Shown piece after piece: positions 1 to 12,289 of a DNA stretch of 64,000 bases. The position numbers were made by a program, and so were the translations under genes. A model generated the notes under the pieces. The model made no database searches. It was not told the origin of the DNA and saw only the letters and a list, made by a program, of their open reading frames with translations. Every line of letters begins with the position of its first letter. Positions within the stretch are counted from its first letter, which is position 1. Source of the DNA: Hanleya hanleyi (Eukaryota > Mollusca > Polyplacophora > Lepidopleurida > Hanleyidae). The DNA lies in contig JAVTVY010019616.1 of assembly GCA_036873755.1 (NCBI GenBank), positions 1-64,000 of the forward strand, given 5' to 3'.

Positions 1-1002
1 ATGTGTGGAAGTTTTTCAGTTAATTGCCGACGGGCGGTGATTCTCTCCGGGTACTCCGGCTTCCTCCACCAACCAAACTGACTGTCACCGTATGAGTGAA
101 ACAAACTTGAGTGCGACATTAAGCCAAATCCCCCACCGCCTCCCCCCCCCCCTTCCCACCCAATCAGAATATTTGCACTAAGAAAACACTGTAGTATCAG
201 GCTATAACGACCAAGAACAAAAAGTATGTGCATACTTTGCGGACCTTTGTTCTCCGATCAAATGAGCAGAACGCAATTCTGATCGTCAAAGTCTTAGATT
301 TTCGAGCCGTGCCAGTCTTCCCTATGATAGGAAAGTACTACATCTCATGCTGGTATACGATTTACTAATTACATATAACATCTATTCATTTGCAGAGCTG
401 AATAAATTCCCACATAGCGCGTGTAGCCCGAGCATAAAACAAAATGGAAGCCACCATCGGTCTCAAACGGACTAGCTCAACTGTAAATTTGATGTTACAA
501 CAATTACAGTGAAAATTGGCGAGGAAATCGGTAGACGGATCGGTACATAATTGTATATAAACCATACGAATCAATCCAAAGGCTTATACATGTAATTGCG
601 CATGAGACTGGTAATTCCAATTGAAAGTTCAATCATTTCACGGAGAGACAGTATCCAGATAAAAAGGAACTGTCCATGCGCGCACGGGGATGTTGGGATC
701 GGTTTGAGGCACTCTGGACAGGAGGATCTACCGACTTTTCTTGCAACTGATGTTAAGGTTTAGAGATTACCCCAACAGACACCTTATACTCACCTTAAAC
801 GTAATATAAATATATTACGTGTAAGATAAGTACAAGGTGTCATAACATAAAATGCTTAGATTAAGGGTATCATAATTTAACGACTATAGAAAGCGGAATA
901 CCAGGGGCTTCTTGCTTCTGACTTTCGCATGTCGGGCTATGCCGAGACAGAGAAAATTTAATGCATTATACAAACACGCACAATTTATTTTTTTCATTTC
1001 AG
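1..1002. other. intron or upstream DNA of the sulfotransferase gene
   Basis: No coding sequence is supported here. A pyrimidine-rich stretch ending in TTTCATTTCAG at 1002 makes this the likely intron before the exon that follows. Earlier exons of that gene are not visible in the window. A homopolymer C run lies near 145. Confidence 0.5.
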
Positions 1003-1385
1003 AATGGGAAAAATTTGCTAAAGCACAGATGAACCGATGGGAAGAATTTTATACATTATGGATGAAGTTTCACGGGCCACTCTATGTAGTCGAATACGAT
1101 GATCTCCGGAAAAACCCAATTGGAGAAATTCGGAAAGTACTTCACTTCCTGAGCATCAGTGCCAGTGATGAAGACCTCGAGTGTATGGCCAAAAATGCAG
1201 AGGGGCAATTCAAAAGAAAATCGGATAACTTCCGTTTCAAAACGTGTACATATCTTACAGAAAATGACTGTAGAAATTTCGGTGCAATTGAGAACGACAT
1301 AATGAAATCACTTCACCGGTTGAAACAAAGCAAAGGGTTATATCCACAGGATCAAGACAATGCAGATCGTGTACAGGCATACTAA
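1003..1385 (+). CDS. sulfotransferase family (WSCD-like), last coding exon
   Basis: This exon encodes about 127 residues of a sulfotransferase C-terminal region and ends in TAA. A splice acceptor (pyrimidine tract, then CAG) precedes it at 1002, so the open frame starting at 912 is read-through from intron. The motifs W-x3-FY-x2-WM-x-FHGPLYVVEYDDL and NPIGEIRKVLHFL match the segment of WSC-domain-containing sulfotransferases (WSCD1/2-like) that follows the PAPS-binding core; the GQFKRK motif lies downstream. Family members are usually type II Golgi membrane enzymes that transfer sulfate from PAPS. The P-loop and membrane anchor would lie in exons left of the window. The family assignment is fairly secure; the exact subfamily is inferred. 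Confidence 0.7.
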
Positions 1386-3582
1386 GAAGAGCATGCGCAC
1401 TGATTTCAGTGTCAGTAAAATACTGCTTCCTCTACACACAGATTTATACTCTTTAACATTAACACAAAAGATACGTATATTCACAGTTAAATGGCTTGTA
1501 TTTTCCACCTGGAAAATTAGAGGGGGAAACTAAATCGCCAGGTATTTCCATAAAAGTTAATACAACTCCGACTTATTGGTGGCTGCCCCTCACGCTTAAA
1601 CAGTATGATTACTCTCCGTATGAAAATACCGATGTCACATACGTACATGTACATGGTACTATTTGCTCGTATTGGTTATGCATTGAAGGTTAATACGACC
1701 GAGCAGATGAGCCAACACTTTCCTCACCGGTAATGCATAGTCTTCGAGAGAGGATAAAATAGCTATCGAATTAAAAGCGAACGCTTATCGGGTTAGCACG
1801 CTCAGGTGAAAGAGGTTGAGTTTGTCGTCATTTTCGCCCACGGGAACCTCCAAGTCATAAAATCCAGTTTGAAATATGTGCTCATATTCACCGACATTGT
1901 GGTATATACATGCAGAAGTATAAGGTGGAAAATATAAATAAGAATAAAATAATAAATAATAATACAATTTTTTTTGTTGGAATATTCTATTATGAACGGC
2001 AACACTGACAAAACTTTCATCTTCATCTTAAACATCATTTCCCAGAATTCATGACCGCGGCAGGTTAATGCAATTAAGACGAAACAATAACTGTGCTCTT
2101 TATTAATCATACTTTATCATACAATTCCAATGAAACTCATTAGTAAAAAAAAAAAAACTAAAAAAACAACGATTCGATTTGAGAAATGTACATTACAAAT
2201 ATGATATATCCAGTTAGCAGTAGTTTGTCTTTTTCGAATCACTTACAAATTGCGAAACATATTATATACATATAAAAATACAGCAACATCGAGGACACCG
2301 AAAACGGAGATTTCTAGGTCCCAATTTTTTTCTTCTGTTGCGAGTTGCGCACTTTTTGCCATTAGCACTCTCAGGAGGTAGAGAACATTTCCAGCAATAT
2401 TATTGCGAAAATCTACCTACCGATATCTTACCAACTTCCCAGAAATTAATATTCCACCGGCAGTCACTGAACGAGATCTGGTAGGGGTAATATATTCATA
2501 TTACCGGCTATTCATGCATCGTAACCGGTTAGATCAGATAATCTCAACAGAGCAGAGCTCAGATATTCCCGATCGTGTTTGTTTAAGATGTTGTATGGTC
2601 TTGTGTAGGAGATGGTTAGATCATCTCGTCTGAGGTCACCACCACGAATCTTCAAAACGTCATCTTCGTCCACCTTCAACTTGGCAAATCGGACCTGAGC
2701 ATGAAAATAAATACAAGCACTTGCATTATTATTCACAGGGTTCAATGTACATTCATTGGTAATGATGGAATTTGGTGACGGCGTCAACCAACCACCATTA
2801 TTTTTGGTGCTGTCAGCATCTATATCGGAGATCTCTAACACCTTTTTTCTTATTGCATAACATTGGATGTCAGAATGGTATTGAGCGCATTTTATTGAGC
2901 TCTGTAACGACTTCTCAGATTCCGTGTATTTCAATCTGATTAAAACAGCTCTCCATCTTCACTTGTCGCTCATGTAGATCCGAGAACAACACCCCCGTTT
3001 CCGTGTTGAGTACTGACCACTCACAGAGTTTGTCCGCAATTTGACAATTTGGGGTTGAAACGCCCAGCTCCGTGAGGGGGGTTCGGGTTGACCCGAAATG
3101 TCTGTTGTACATGTATTTGTTCGATATATTGTTATCGAATATCAACATCGTTTCTAGAGAACAAACTACTGATCTGATGAAACCAGTTAAAATATAGGGG
3201 AAGAGGAGTTTTAAATTACATATCATAGGATTAAACCTGTCGCTCCATCACCGCAAGATAAGACGGGCCAGGCAGGCTCCGTGAATTGCACGTGACCTTG
3301 ATCTGCCGATAGCTTGATCTTTTGACACGGAAACAGGTGCCTGGTTCCCAGATCTAAAATCAGCAACATTTTAGATGGAGAGCGATTCTCAGATCTGGTT
3401 GTAACCAGTTTGCGTTTATTTTGTGACAATTTTTATTCAATTGGTTTATATTCATCAATATCTTTGATCATATTATATAAATGCGAAGTGTTGTTTATTT
3501 TATCCATTCCTCAGAGTCGCATAATCGGAAGTAATATATTTGAATCTAAAAAAAAATTGTACTCTTTTTATATCGCACTGAG
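1386..3582. other. non-coding DNA, no gene supported
   Basis: Sulfotransferase 3' UTR, then A/T-rich DNA with A runs near 2147-2166. Short open frames at 2512-2934 and 2915-3226 on the minus strand have no recognisable domain, and I see no convincing splice sites joining them. Confidence 0.4.
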
Positions 3583-3639
3583 TTATTTGTTGCTACCCCG
3601 ACTTTTGCTCTGTATCAATCTTACCATTGTTTCTTGAAC

Positions 3640-3945
3640 AATGATGGATAACATCCTCGGAGGGTTGAGATAGAACGGTTGTACATCTTCACGGCATAGA
3701 GCTACCAGCATCTCCCCGGCAATCTGGGCCCTCACACGAACGTCCATATCCGCAGCTTCACCCCTGTTCGGCGTCTCGGACCATTTCGCCGTCATTCGGG
3801 TGATTTCGGAACAGCAAGTGTCGGCATAGCCGCAGTTACTGCACATCACCGGAATAGCCTTCTCGCACCGTCCGTCCCAAATCGTATGAACCGAGCTAGG
3901 CGAATGGCTTCCCTCGTGTGGCGATGTGCTCCAGCCATTGAAAAT
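3640..3945 (-). pseudogene. possible transposase-like exon (Mutator-like), uncertain
   Basis: A minus-strand frame open across this interval contains CSNCGY, a CC-E-T segment, then NRGEAADMDVRVRAQIAGE and a PP-x-M motif. The order Cys-pair, then a basic glycine segment, then a repeated small/hydrophobic helix and a proline pair resembles the N-terminal half of Mutator-like transposases domesticated or dispersed in animal genomes. The frame ends at a GTAAGA that could be a splice donor near 3633. No DDE core is visible. It could equally be a chance open frame or an exon of an unrelated gene. Confidence 0.22.
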
Positions 3946-3949
3946 CTAT

Positions 3950-4991
3950 AACAATACGGGGGAAGACAAAAAAAAATCAGTCCTGTTATCTAAGTCTGCT
4001 TCCCGTATTTGTGTTCATCAAATGAAGCAATTATGGCCTTATTTTACACAATAATCGTGCCATCAGTTAATTTAGAAAGTGTCAAATTAAACCAAAATGA
4101 CTGATTCAAGACAATCCAAAAATAAAATTGATCCGGACCAAAAAATACCAGTGCGTTTACACTTGCACGGGCATATTCATTCGAGCGGAAATCAGAACGA
4201 AGGGCCCAAATGAACGATGAACCCAGGGACGGGACGAAAGGAAATGCGAGACCAAAATGCCGCTGTATGCATGTATGCGTTGAAAGGAACGTTCCTGTAA
4301 TATCCCAATATTAATACCTTCCACTCCTTATTAATTATGACATATACACATTCCATTTCTGCCCGTATAACTGGGTGTGTGCTCGCGATATTTATAGACA
4401 CCAAATCTGTTTGAGAACAAACACTATGTATCAGCATATATTATGGTAAGTCTAAAGATGAACCTAAGATGTCTTAAGATGAAGTTTAATATAAAACATT
4501 TAGAATGCCTTGAATATAAAGAAGGCCATACTGTACTCCACATCAAGTTTTCTCTCGTATTCAAAGTTACTTGAACTGATTACATCCTAGAACACCTTTA
4601 CTCGGCAAAACAGATCAGATCTACAACTTATCTGGACGTTTGGGCCCTTCGTGCTGATTTCCGCTCATATTTGGTGATTAACAGTAGATATGGATAGCTA
4701 AACCGCGGTATCGTCTGCGCGTCACCGATAATGCCGACAAGAGACACACGTCCTGCCTCACGAACATTTATCTCTACCGATGCCTCGGCCCTTGACATCA
4801 AAGACCGACCGCTTAGATATAATCGCTGATTTATTTATTTGTCACCACTAACGGAAACACATTTGGGGCACCTAAACGCTGATTTTTACAAACGTCACCA
4901 GTATAATCAGTTTAAGGGGACGATAACACTGGTGACATTAAGGAAAATCAGCAGTATGGGTTAGTGTCAAAACGGAACGCACAATACCGCT
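3950..4991. other. intergenic DNA with a short DIRS-derived copy
   Basis: No gene is supported. Positions 4216-4262 repeat, with few changes, part of the recombinase region of the DIRS-like element at about 5367-5413 (shared core GGGACGGGACGAAAGGAAAT). This is a scrap of a second insertion. Confidence 0.5.
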
Positions 4992-5147
4992 GACTGAGTA
5001 ACTCCAGGTTTGATCTTTGCCCGGCCATCAGACCAGGGAAAGATCAATAAACATCCCACATGTTGTCGAACGAGAAACAATTCTAAAGTCTTCCCGAAGA
5101 AATAAAACTCACACTCAAGCGAATAATATTAATTTCACAGAAAGAAG
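4992..5147. repeat. direct repeat of the DIRS-like element, copy 1
   Basis: About 155 bp matching 8368-8520, including TTTGCCCGGCCA, GACCAGGGAAAGATCAATAA and CTCACACTCAAGC. It lies beyond the recombinase on the element's 3' side (minus orientation). Confidence 0.8.
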
Positions 5148-6005
5148 CGATAGTATTCTTGGTAATGTCACGCACTGCAGTTGGCTGAAGAGACAGGAAT
5201 AATAGACGACGAGAACCCCAACCAGGGTCGGTACGAGTGAGATAGTGACGTATGGCTCGTACAGGGCATAACAGGATGTCGTCCTCAAGGTCACGAACAA
5301 AGTCTGATAAAGCAGGGATGGAGTACAAACGTTGAGCACAAGGACCTTGGCGCACAGCCTCATTCTTGGCGATGAACTCAGGGACGGGACGAAAGGAAAT
5401 GGGAGACCAATTTGCCGTCCAGGTCAAGACGACCTTTCCAGAGCGTGAAACTCGGAAACTCTAGACGCCAAAGCGAAAGCCGCCAGGAAAGCAGTCTTGT
5501 GGGAAACAGCCTAATAGAGGCGGACTGTAACGGTTCGAAGGGCGGACGAAGCAGGGCACTAAGAACCACACCAAAATCCCACTTCGGCAACAGCTGGCGA
5601 GTACGGCGAGACTAAGGCGAAAGCAGGTAGGAGAGCAGAGATATTGTCATTCAGACTAATGTCGATGCCGATCGAAACACGTAAAACCCTAGCCAAAGCA
5701 GACCGGAACTCCTCAATGGCGCCGATTCGAAACTTCTTATCACGATGTAGGTGAAGGAGGAAGTCAGCTACTAAGGAAAGAGAGGCAGAGTCGGGATCGG
5801 AATCACGTTCTCGGCACCAGGAGGCGAAATAGGCCCATTTCGATTGATAGAGCTGCGATGTGGAAGATCGATTGGCTGAAACCATCGTCTGTGCAACTTC
5901 TGCTGAAAATCCTTGGACTGTAAGTGCACTCTGGATAGTCTGCAGACGTGTAAGTTGGGCCACCGCGGGTTGTGATGTATTATCCCGTGAGGTTGGGCCA
6001 AACAA
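5083..6005 (-). pseudogene. DIRS-like tyrosine recombinase, frame-broken
   Basis: The segment at 5559-6005 carries the N-terminal SAM-like DNA-binding region typical of these recombinases: a SSTSQLYQSKWAYFASWC core, then VADFLLHLHRDKKF and EEFRSALARVLR. The segment at 5083-5427, in another frame, carries the catalytic-domain entry (LLCPVRAIRHYLTRT, then RRLLFLSL and KNTIASF). The later His-x-x-Arg and catalytic Tyr are not found before the flanking repeat, so the enzyme is truncated as well as shifted. In an intact element it would integrate the circular DNA product of reverse transcription. Confidence 0.7.
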
Positions 6006-6371
6006 AACGACGTGGCGGAGCAGTGAGAAGTGGAACCAGTACCGGAAACCACTGACGACGAGGCCACCACGGAACCAAGAGGAGAATGACGCAGTCGTCC
6101 CGAGTAATCTAAAGAAGAACTTCCTGAAACAGGGCCATAGGTACCCGGGTAGGCATAAGCCAGGAAGTAGTCCCAGTTGATTGAAAGGGCGTCGATGGCG
6201 AAAACTTGAGGGTACGGAATCGGACTGACGAAGTGGGCGAACTGTGCATAGTTCCTCGTCGCGAACAAGTCGATCAAGGGGGGTCTCCCAGATGCTGCAG
6301 ATCTGGCTGAAGACCTCTGGATGAAGGCCATTCGATCTGAAGCACGGTGTCGGGGCGAGAAAGGTGGTCTG

Positions 6372-6629
6372 CTAAAACAAAGAGCCGACCCGAAACATGG
6401 CGAGCATTGAGATGACAGAGATGAATGAGAGCCCAGTCATAAAGATCCCACACCAAAGATGAAACCTTGACAAAGATCGAGTGGTACCCATCTTGTTGAT
6501 GTGAGCACTGACAGTAGAGTTGTCCGTAGCGATGAGAAGGGACGAATTCACGAGACGCCAACTCCAATGCTGAACTGCTAGGATGACTGCCTTCATTTCC
6601 AGAAAGTTGATGTGAAGTCTGGCATCCAA
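6372..6629 (-). pseudogene. DIRS-like RNase H domain, degenerate
   Basis: HINFLEMKAVILAVQHW, then LLIATDNSTVSAHINKMG, is the classic RNase H start (metal-binding E and D) in the DIRS/gypsy style. The frame after about 6480 degrades. It lies directly downstream of the RT segment on the minus strand and would belong to the same polyprotein. Confidence 0.68.
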
Positions 6630-6630
6630 C

Positions 6631-7230
6631 CTAGACTATCTGCCGGACACCTCCAGTCCGTCCAGATGGCCTCCCCAACGGGTCTCGGAAGCATCGGTGT
6701 AGAGATGGTGATCCGGAGATGGAAATCGCAAAGGAACACCCCGCATGACGATGTGGCGGGACTGCCACCAAATCAGATGTGGATGTAGAGACGTCAATAC
6801 CAGCACTAATGGATTGAGGAATGACGTCTGTAAATAAGACAGATGGCACTGCAGTGAACGAACTAGGAGACGACCGTAATGAGTAAGGTCCTGCGTAGAA
6901 ATGAATTGCCCTACGAGTTGATGACAAAACAACTATAATGCCAACGTCTAAAAACTGGTCCAACGGTCTATACGGGGACGAAGCACCTGATGGAGAGTGT
7001 CGAAAAACTGCTCCCAAAGTAACGACGAACCTAAGCAAACCTCGAAGTGAAAGCGCCGAGATGAAGAAAAACGCCAAGACTAGAGAAGTGATACAAGGGG
7101 CGATGTAGACTCCGAACGGGAGGGCTTGCCACTCAAACCGACGACCGTCGATGGTGAATCGTAGGGAACGCCGAAGACGAGGATGAATGGGTATAAGAAG
7201 ATATGCATCTCGCAAAACGATGGAGGTCAA
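6631..7230 (-). pseudogene. DIRS-like reverse transcriptase, degenerate
   Basis: The N-terminal part shows LRDAYLLIPIHPRLRRSLRF and EWQALPFGVYIAP, which are RT motifs around the first catalytic Asp and the palm. The position expected for the Y-x-D-D box reads QFLDVG, so the active site is lost or shifted here. The frame is open but lower in similarity after that. It is the upstream part of the RT/RNase H polyprotein. Confidence 0.7.
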
Positions 7231-7249
7231 CCAAGCGATAATGAAGACG

Positions 7250-8367
7250 CATCAACCGAATTGTCGAAAGGAATTTTTTATTTTTTTTTTAACGAAAAAC
7301 ACCAAAGTCAAGACATGCAGGCGAACAAACGTCGAAGCCTCTATGACAATCAAGAGAAAGATCTAGAAATGGAGACCGGGACTGTCGAACTTGACGACCC
7401 TGATAAGGAGGTATAAAAGAACGACGTGGTGAACGGCGTTATGGCGTGCGGGAACGTCTAACAGATGTACGAGAACGACGTACACGTGTACGAGAACAAC
7501 GTGACAGCGTAATGGAACGTCGTTGAGGTGTAACAGAACGACGTAATGCGAAACGAGAAAAGCGTTGCGTGAGAAAATGGCGTAGTGGTTTCCCCAATTT
7601 CTTTCAAAACAGTTCAATTTATTGTACATATACGCTCACAATGGAGCAGGGTACAACCTTTTAAATGTACGAGAAACGACGTTTAGGTGAACAGGAACGA
7701 CGTTATGGCGAACAAGAACGACGTAGAAGGAAAAACAACTGAAGTTGAATCCGAAAACTGTAAACCCGAAACTCGAAAAGTCACAATGGAGTCCGAACGA
7801 AACAGCCGTAGTTCGCGAAACTGTAATGAGATTTGAAACGCAGAGGAGATGAAGAACACATTCATTGTTCCTTGCGTTAATCGTGGGCGTAACTCCCCTG
7901 GTAGCAACATCCCCGACAACACAAAGATACTTCCAACGTAACTAGGAATATCTTCAATAAAATTTAAAATTCCCCGAAGACAGCAATTACATTTTGAGGT
8001 CTCTCGCCGGTAGATAAACTAAGGTCATTAAATTTCACAATTTGAATTGACCAAACAAAAACAATGTTCAATCTAGACTCACCCTCCAATTAGAGGTCTA
8101 AACTACACAAGTCCTCAAACGGAATAGATGAAATTATCATCCAGTCTCTCGCCGGTAGACAATAAAAATTAAGATCAAACAAATGCTGTAGACCAAAGAT
8201 GTTTGGACGAAGCTGTCGAGGAGAAAAACGGCAAAGAACATTGCTTAGGAGCTGTCTGTCGTTCTTCTCACTAGGCTGTAACTGGTTATCGTTCTCAGAC
8301 GAAAGTAACTTACGAAGTACAAGAAGACCGCCCGATGGAAACAGTCTTATGCTGTCCCAAGCAGATG
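7250..8367 (-). pseudogene. probable gag region of the DIRS-like element
   Basis: No long frame survives. On the minus strand, 7420-7740 encodes repeated Arg-Arg-Ser and Arg-Thr codons (CGTCGTTCT recurring), giving an RS-rich basic tail as in many DIRS gag proteins. The rest of the interval is unrecognised but lies where gag should be, between the RT and the upstream direct repeat. Confidence 0.4.
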
Positions 8368-8520
8368 ATTGAGTAACTTCAGGCTTGATCTTTGCCCGGC
8401 CAACAGACCAGGGAAAGATCAATAAACACCCTACGTGTCGTTGAACGAGAACAATTCTAAAGACTTCCCGGAGAAATAAACTCACACTCAAGCTAATAAT
8501 ATTAATTTCTCAGAAAGAGA
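8368..8520. repeat. direct repeat of the DIRS-like element, copy 2
   Basis: Matches 4992-5147 in the same orientation, with small indels. It marks the 5' side of the minus-strand element. Confidence 0.8.
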
Positions 8521-9894
8521 AATAAAAATAAAATTAAAGCTCAACTCAATTTGAATTGTAAGTCTAATACAGTATAACGATGGGAAAATTTGGTTGTGAA
8601 AAATAAATATATCACAATGGAATATTTACTAGCAGAAAAATGTGTTCCAAAGAATAGCACAATTTCTTAATAAACAATCTCGTTATCTCTTTTCTTGATC
8701 AACACACCCTTGAATACACAAAGAGAGTAATATGGTAGGCTTATTAAAATGTAACAAAGACGTGGTAGACTAGTGTGTAGCTTTGACTTGTGGCGACGAA
8801 GACAAACGCAACAACAACAACGTAAGAATAAAAGACAGAAAAATCTCTGCAAGTTTTCTCTCTTGTTCACAAGATATCAAATAAACAGAATAACACTTGA
8901 TATAACAAGAGAATAAATTTTGGTAGGAACAATGAACTGTATGCATGGAAGTAAACTACCAAAAACTGAAAAGTCCGAAACACAACAACAACAACAACAA
9001 CACGAAAAATGAAGGTGTTATCGTTTAAAACAGCGAGAATACAATTTCCCTGCAGAAACTAGTTGAAGCGTTTCTGTTTCCAATGGACTGGACTACAGGC
9101 CGACCCATGAAGCAAAAATCTTTTGCTCGTTTTTCGTACAGTTTCATCGTCATAAAAATATCCCAGCCGGACAGGCTTACGCACTGTACTCTGGACAGAT
9201 CAGTCGCTTTCACCAGCGATCAAAGTTCAGATGTGTCACCGGAACACACGTTCCCGATAACAAAAGAGCGGTCGAGAAAGCCGGGCTTTGGACAGAATCC
9301 TTTGTTGTCCAAACAAAGAAACGGGTGTGTGCACAAACGCGCCAGACAAGACTTTACCAACCGGTTCTGAACTGCCTGGGATATTAACATTATCCTAACG
9401 TACAAACCGTCTCACTGAAACGGATTCTAATAGAAGCTGGCTGGACTAAATCTATGCGATAAATCCAAACAAGAAACCAGAAAGATCTTAGTTAAAATTG
9501 GAAATCTCCGACAAGAGCAATTTCATTTTGGCGTCTTTCGTCCGCAGATAAAGCAGGGTCTACCGTAACCCGTAATAAATACGCTCGTCAAGCCTGGGCA
9601 TAAACCTCCAGGCGGTAACATCCCAACTTAGACACTCTAAACACGTGGCTGACGGTAACAAAGGTGACCTTTCGTGTGAGCATCCAAACTAGACCAAAAC
9701 TGCCAACACGAACGGCATGAATTAGAATTTACAGGGACAGATATCTCAGACATAATATCTAAGAAATACAGCAAGAAAAAATACTAGTTTAGCAAAGGTA
9801 CAACCGAAGGTCAAACCAACAACAACCAAACCAGCACTATAGGACACTTCCTTGATATGCACCACACTCGAGCAGGTACAAATAGAGAAAGAGG
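8521..9894. other. intergenic DNA, no gene seen
   Basis: Low-complexity AT-rich DNA with a CAA triplet run at 8980-9002. Short open frames carry no recognisable domain. Confidence 0.4.
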
Positions 9895-10190
9895 GAGATT
9901 CAGGATTGTGCAGGGCTTAAGTAACCTAGCTGAGCTGAGAGAGCTCCCTAAGGGGAGACAACTTTTCGTTTTAACTATTTGTAAGGATGCACCTAAAGGG
10001 AGATAATCCATAGCAACAGCAGGTGTAGATTTGAGCAACAAAGAGAAATTCAGGAGAGAGCAGGGGCTTAAGTAACCTAGCCGACCTGGCTGAGCTCCCT
10101 AAGGGGAGACAACTTTCAGTTTTAATTATTTGCAAATGATACTCCTAAGGGAGATAAGGCCATAGCAATAGCAAGTGAAGATTTGAGACA
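9895..10190. repeat. tandem duplication of about 150 bp
   Basis: Two adjacent diverged copies (about 9895-10035 and 10050-10188) share GGGCTTAAGTAACCTAGC, GAGCTCCCTAAGGGGAGACA and CATAGCAA-AGCA-GTGAAGATTTGAG. Confidence 0.75.
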
Positions 10191-10299
10191 TACATTTTGT
10201 TTTTAGTTTTTTCACGTGATAAGACGCCAAGCTTTTCTTGACGGCTTGTGATGCTAATCGGGAATATATCAGTTGAATTCAAATAGTGTTCTCATAATC

Positions 10300-10566
10300 T
10301 GAGTGAGTGAGTGAATATGATTTAACGTCGCTTTCAACTATATTTCAGTCTTATCACGACTTTGGGTCCTATTCCTTTTCACACTCGGGAACCACACTAG
10401 TGGGGTCCTATTCCTTTTCACACCCGGGAATCTTACGGGTGCCTCAGTTAGTCGTCTCTTACGACAAGCTGTCTGGGGAGCTGAGGCCTATTCTTACCAT
10501 GACCTGCGGTGTGCACGACGACATCCCAGGTCAATCCCCGGAAGCCCCACGGGGCACTCTCATAAC
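10300..10566 (+). repeat. SINE-like dispersed repeat of mollusc type
   Basis: It opens with GTGAGTGAGTGAATATGATT and AACGTCGCTTTCAACTATAT. That is close to a dispersed repeat family common in mollusc genomes, in which GTGAGTGAGTGAGT is followed by a TTTACGCCGCTTTTAGCAAT-like core. An internal 29-bp unit (GGGTCCTATTCCTTTTCACA and following bases) is duplicated at about 10365-10425. The family name is from memory of the pattern, not from a search. Confidence 0.5.
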
Positions 10567-10569
10567 CTG

Positions 10570-11630
10570 AAATCAAAAAGCGCAATTTCTGTAAGGCATA
10601 TAAGGTTCTTGCATAAAAAGGCAGACTTAACGGTAACAAGCGTTCTGAGAACCCAAACATGACGCCTTGAGCCTTGATTCGCTGAAGCTACAGCAGATTT
10701 GAAAGCAAACATGGAGATGGCATCGTCAGTCCAGATCAAACCAAAAATTGTTTGGAAATATTTTCATGTTAATGTAATAACGTTATAGATTCAAAGTCAG
10801 AATTTATTGTAATATTAGATCATCAGTATGCATGAAGTTATTTAATGATTCACAATACCACCAGCATGCAATACATTTCTGAGAACCCCAACATCTCGCC
10901 TTGTAGCTTTCTTTCGCCATGCTGATGCCCATGCGTAACTTTCGTTACAGTGAAGGACTGTCCTGTTCCATTTAATGTGACGATGGGTAGCATATAAAAT
11001 GGAAATATCTCGGTATTTGACGAGGATGAGAGAAATGAGGCGTAACAGAGGTCGAAGTTTGTTGCGCTGACCTTCGAACATGGCTTCACCTGGAAGACAA
11101 TGCTGCCGGTGTGATTGGCAGGTGAACAAAAAATGGGAAACCGAAACTTACACCCAGTCATACGGATCTATAGGTGGGTCAAGCATGAGTAGCATATAAA
11201 GGCTATTACAGCGCATATTGACCTACTTTTTTGTTCCCCCCGGGTAAAATTTGTGGCGGAAGTGTGGCGGGGTTTCCCAGGGGGGATTCCCCAGTGGGGG
11301 TTTCCCAATGACGATCACGTGATCAAGGCATGTCTAGACTTGTTCTGGGTTGTACAGTTCTGCCATACGGAGGATGGGTACTAGTATTTCGCTGACGTCC
11401 TAGTAATAAACATAATCTATAGGTGTTGTACCATGTTAATAGGATCAGTCTAGCATCTGTACCACCCTAGGGTCGAGTGTTTATTGTCCCGTGTATCTCC
11501 GCAGAAAATCAACAAACAAAATGGCGGCTCCAGGATAGTGTGGGGACGCCCTTGCCACATCACGGCGTCGATCCTAACCACAGCGCCATCTGCACACACT
11601 GACGCAAGGGAGACAACTCGTGTGGACCAA
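10570..11630. other. intergenic DNA, no gene seen
   Basis: No coding domain is recognised. Positions 11265-11310 carry a G-rich direct repeat (GGGGTTTCCCA and GGGGGATTCCCCA). The overlapping short open frames do not look coding. Confidence 0.4.
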
Positions 11631-11633
11631 CCG

Positions 11634-12285
11634 TGTGGAAATAGCCGTGTTGGAGCTAGGGGAGCCACTAATGGACCAATGGGGTCGAGTGAGGTATCAA
11701 AGTGAAGCTTAGGTGAACGGGCATCTAATGGGCTGGGTGTGGGGTTGACATAGCGGCATTCTGCGCATGCGCGGTGGCCCAAGGGTATGGAAATAGCCGT
11801 TTTGGAGCTAGGGGAGTTACTCATGGTCCAATGGGGTCATATGAGGTATCAAAGTGAAGCATTCGTGAAGGGGCATCTGATGGACTGGGTGTGGGGTTGA
11901 AATAGCGGCATTCTGCGCATGCGCGGTGGCCCAAGGGTATGCAAATAGACGTTTTGGAGCTAGGGGATCCAATAATGGTCCGATGGAGTTGTATGAGGTA
12001 TCAAAGTGAAGTATATTTCAAGCATGGGTGGGGGTGCATGTAAAATTTTTCCTGAAAAAAAAAATACGGAAAACGGACTTTATCGAAAAACCTGGGAAAA
12101 TGCCTATATGGGGTATGGGGGGTATATAGGTCGCCGGGCTTAACGGGGCTTGTCTAGCAATAGAGTTATCCCCCACTAGTTCCAGGGTGGGTGTATGTAA
12201 AAATTTTCCGGAAAAAATACGGAACACGGACTTTATCCTAAATTACGTGAAAATGCCTATATGGGGTATGGGGGGTATAGGACCA
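11634..12285. repeat. two tandem-repeat families, about 155 and 160 bp
   Basis: Positions 11634-12010 hold about 2.4 copies of a 155-bp unit (GGAAATAGCCGT, GGAGCTAGGGGA, GAGGTATCAAAGTGAAGC, then CTGCGCATGCGCGGTGGCCC). Positions 12025-12285 hold two copies of a 160-bp unit sharing CGGACTTTATC and AAATGCCTATATGGGGTATG. The first family includes an NRF1-like palindrome (GCGCATGCGC) in each full copy. Confidence 0.75.
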
Positions 12286-12289
12286 TCCT

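Larger units (their letters stand above)
4992..8520 (-). mobile_element. DIRS/Ngaro-like tyrosine-recombinase retrotransposon, decayed
   Basis: The interval is bounded by direct repeats (4992-5147 and 8368-8520) and contains, in minus-strand order, an Arg/Ser-rich gag-like region, reverse transcriptase, RNase H and tyrosine recombinase. That order, and recombination by a tyrosine recombinase instead of a DDE integrase, define DIRS-like elements. Direct flanking repeats, as opposed to inverted ones, fit the Ngaro/PAT group with split direct repeats. The frames are interrupted several times and the recombinase lacks its C-terminal catalytic box, so this copy is dead. Confidence is high for the class and lower for the subgroup. 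Confidence 0.78.
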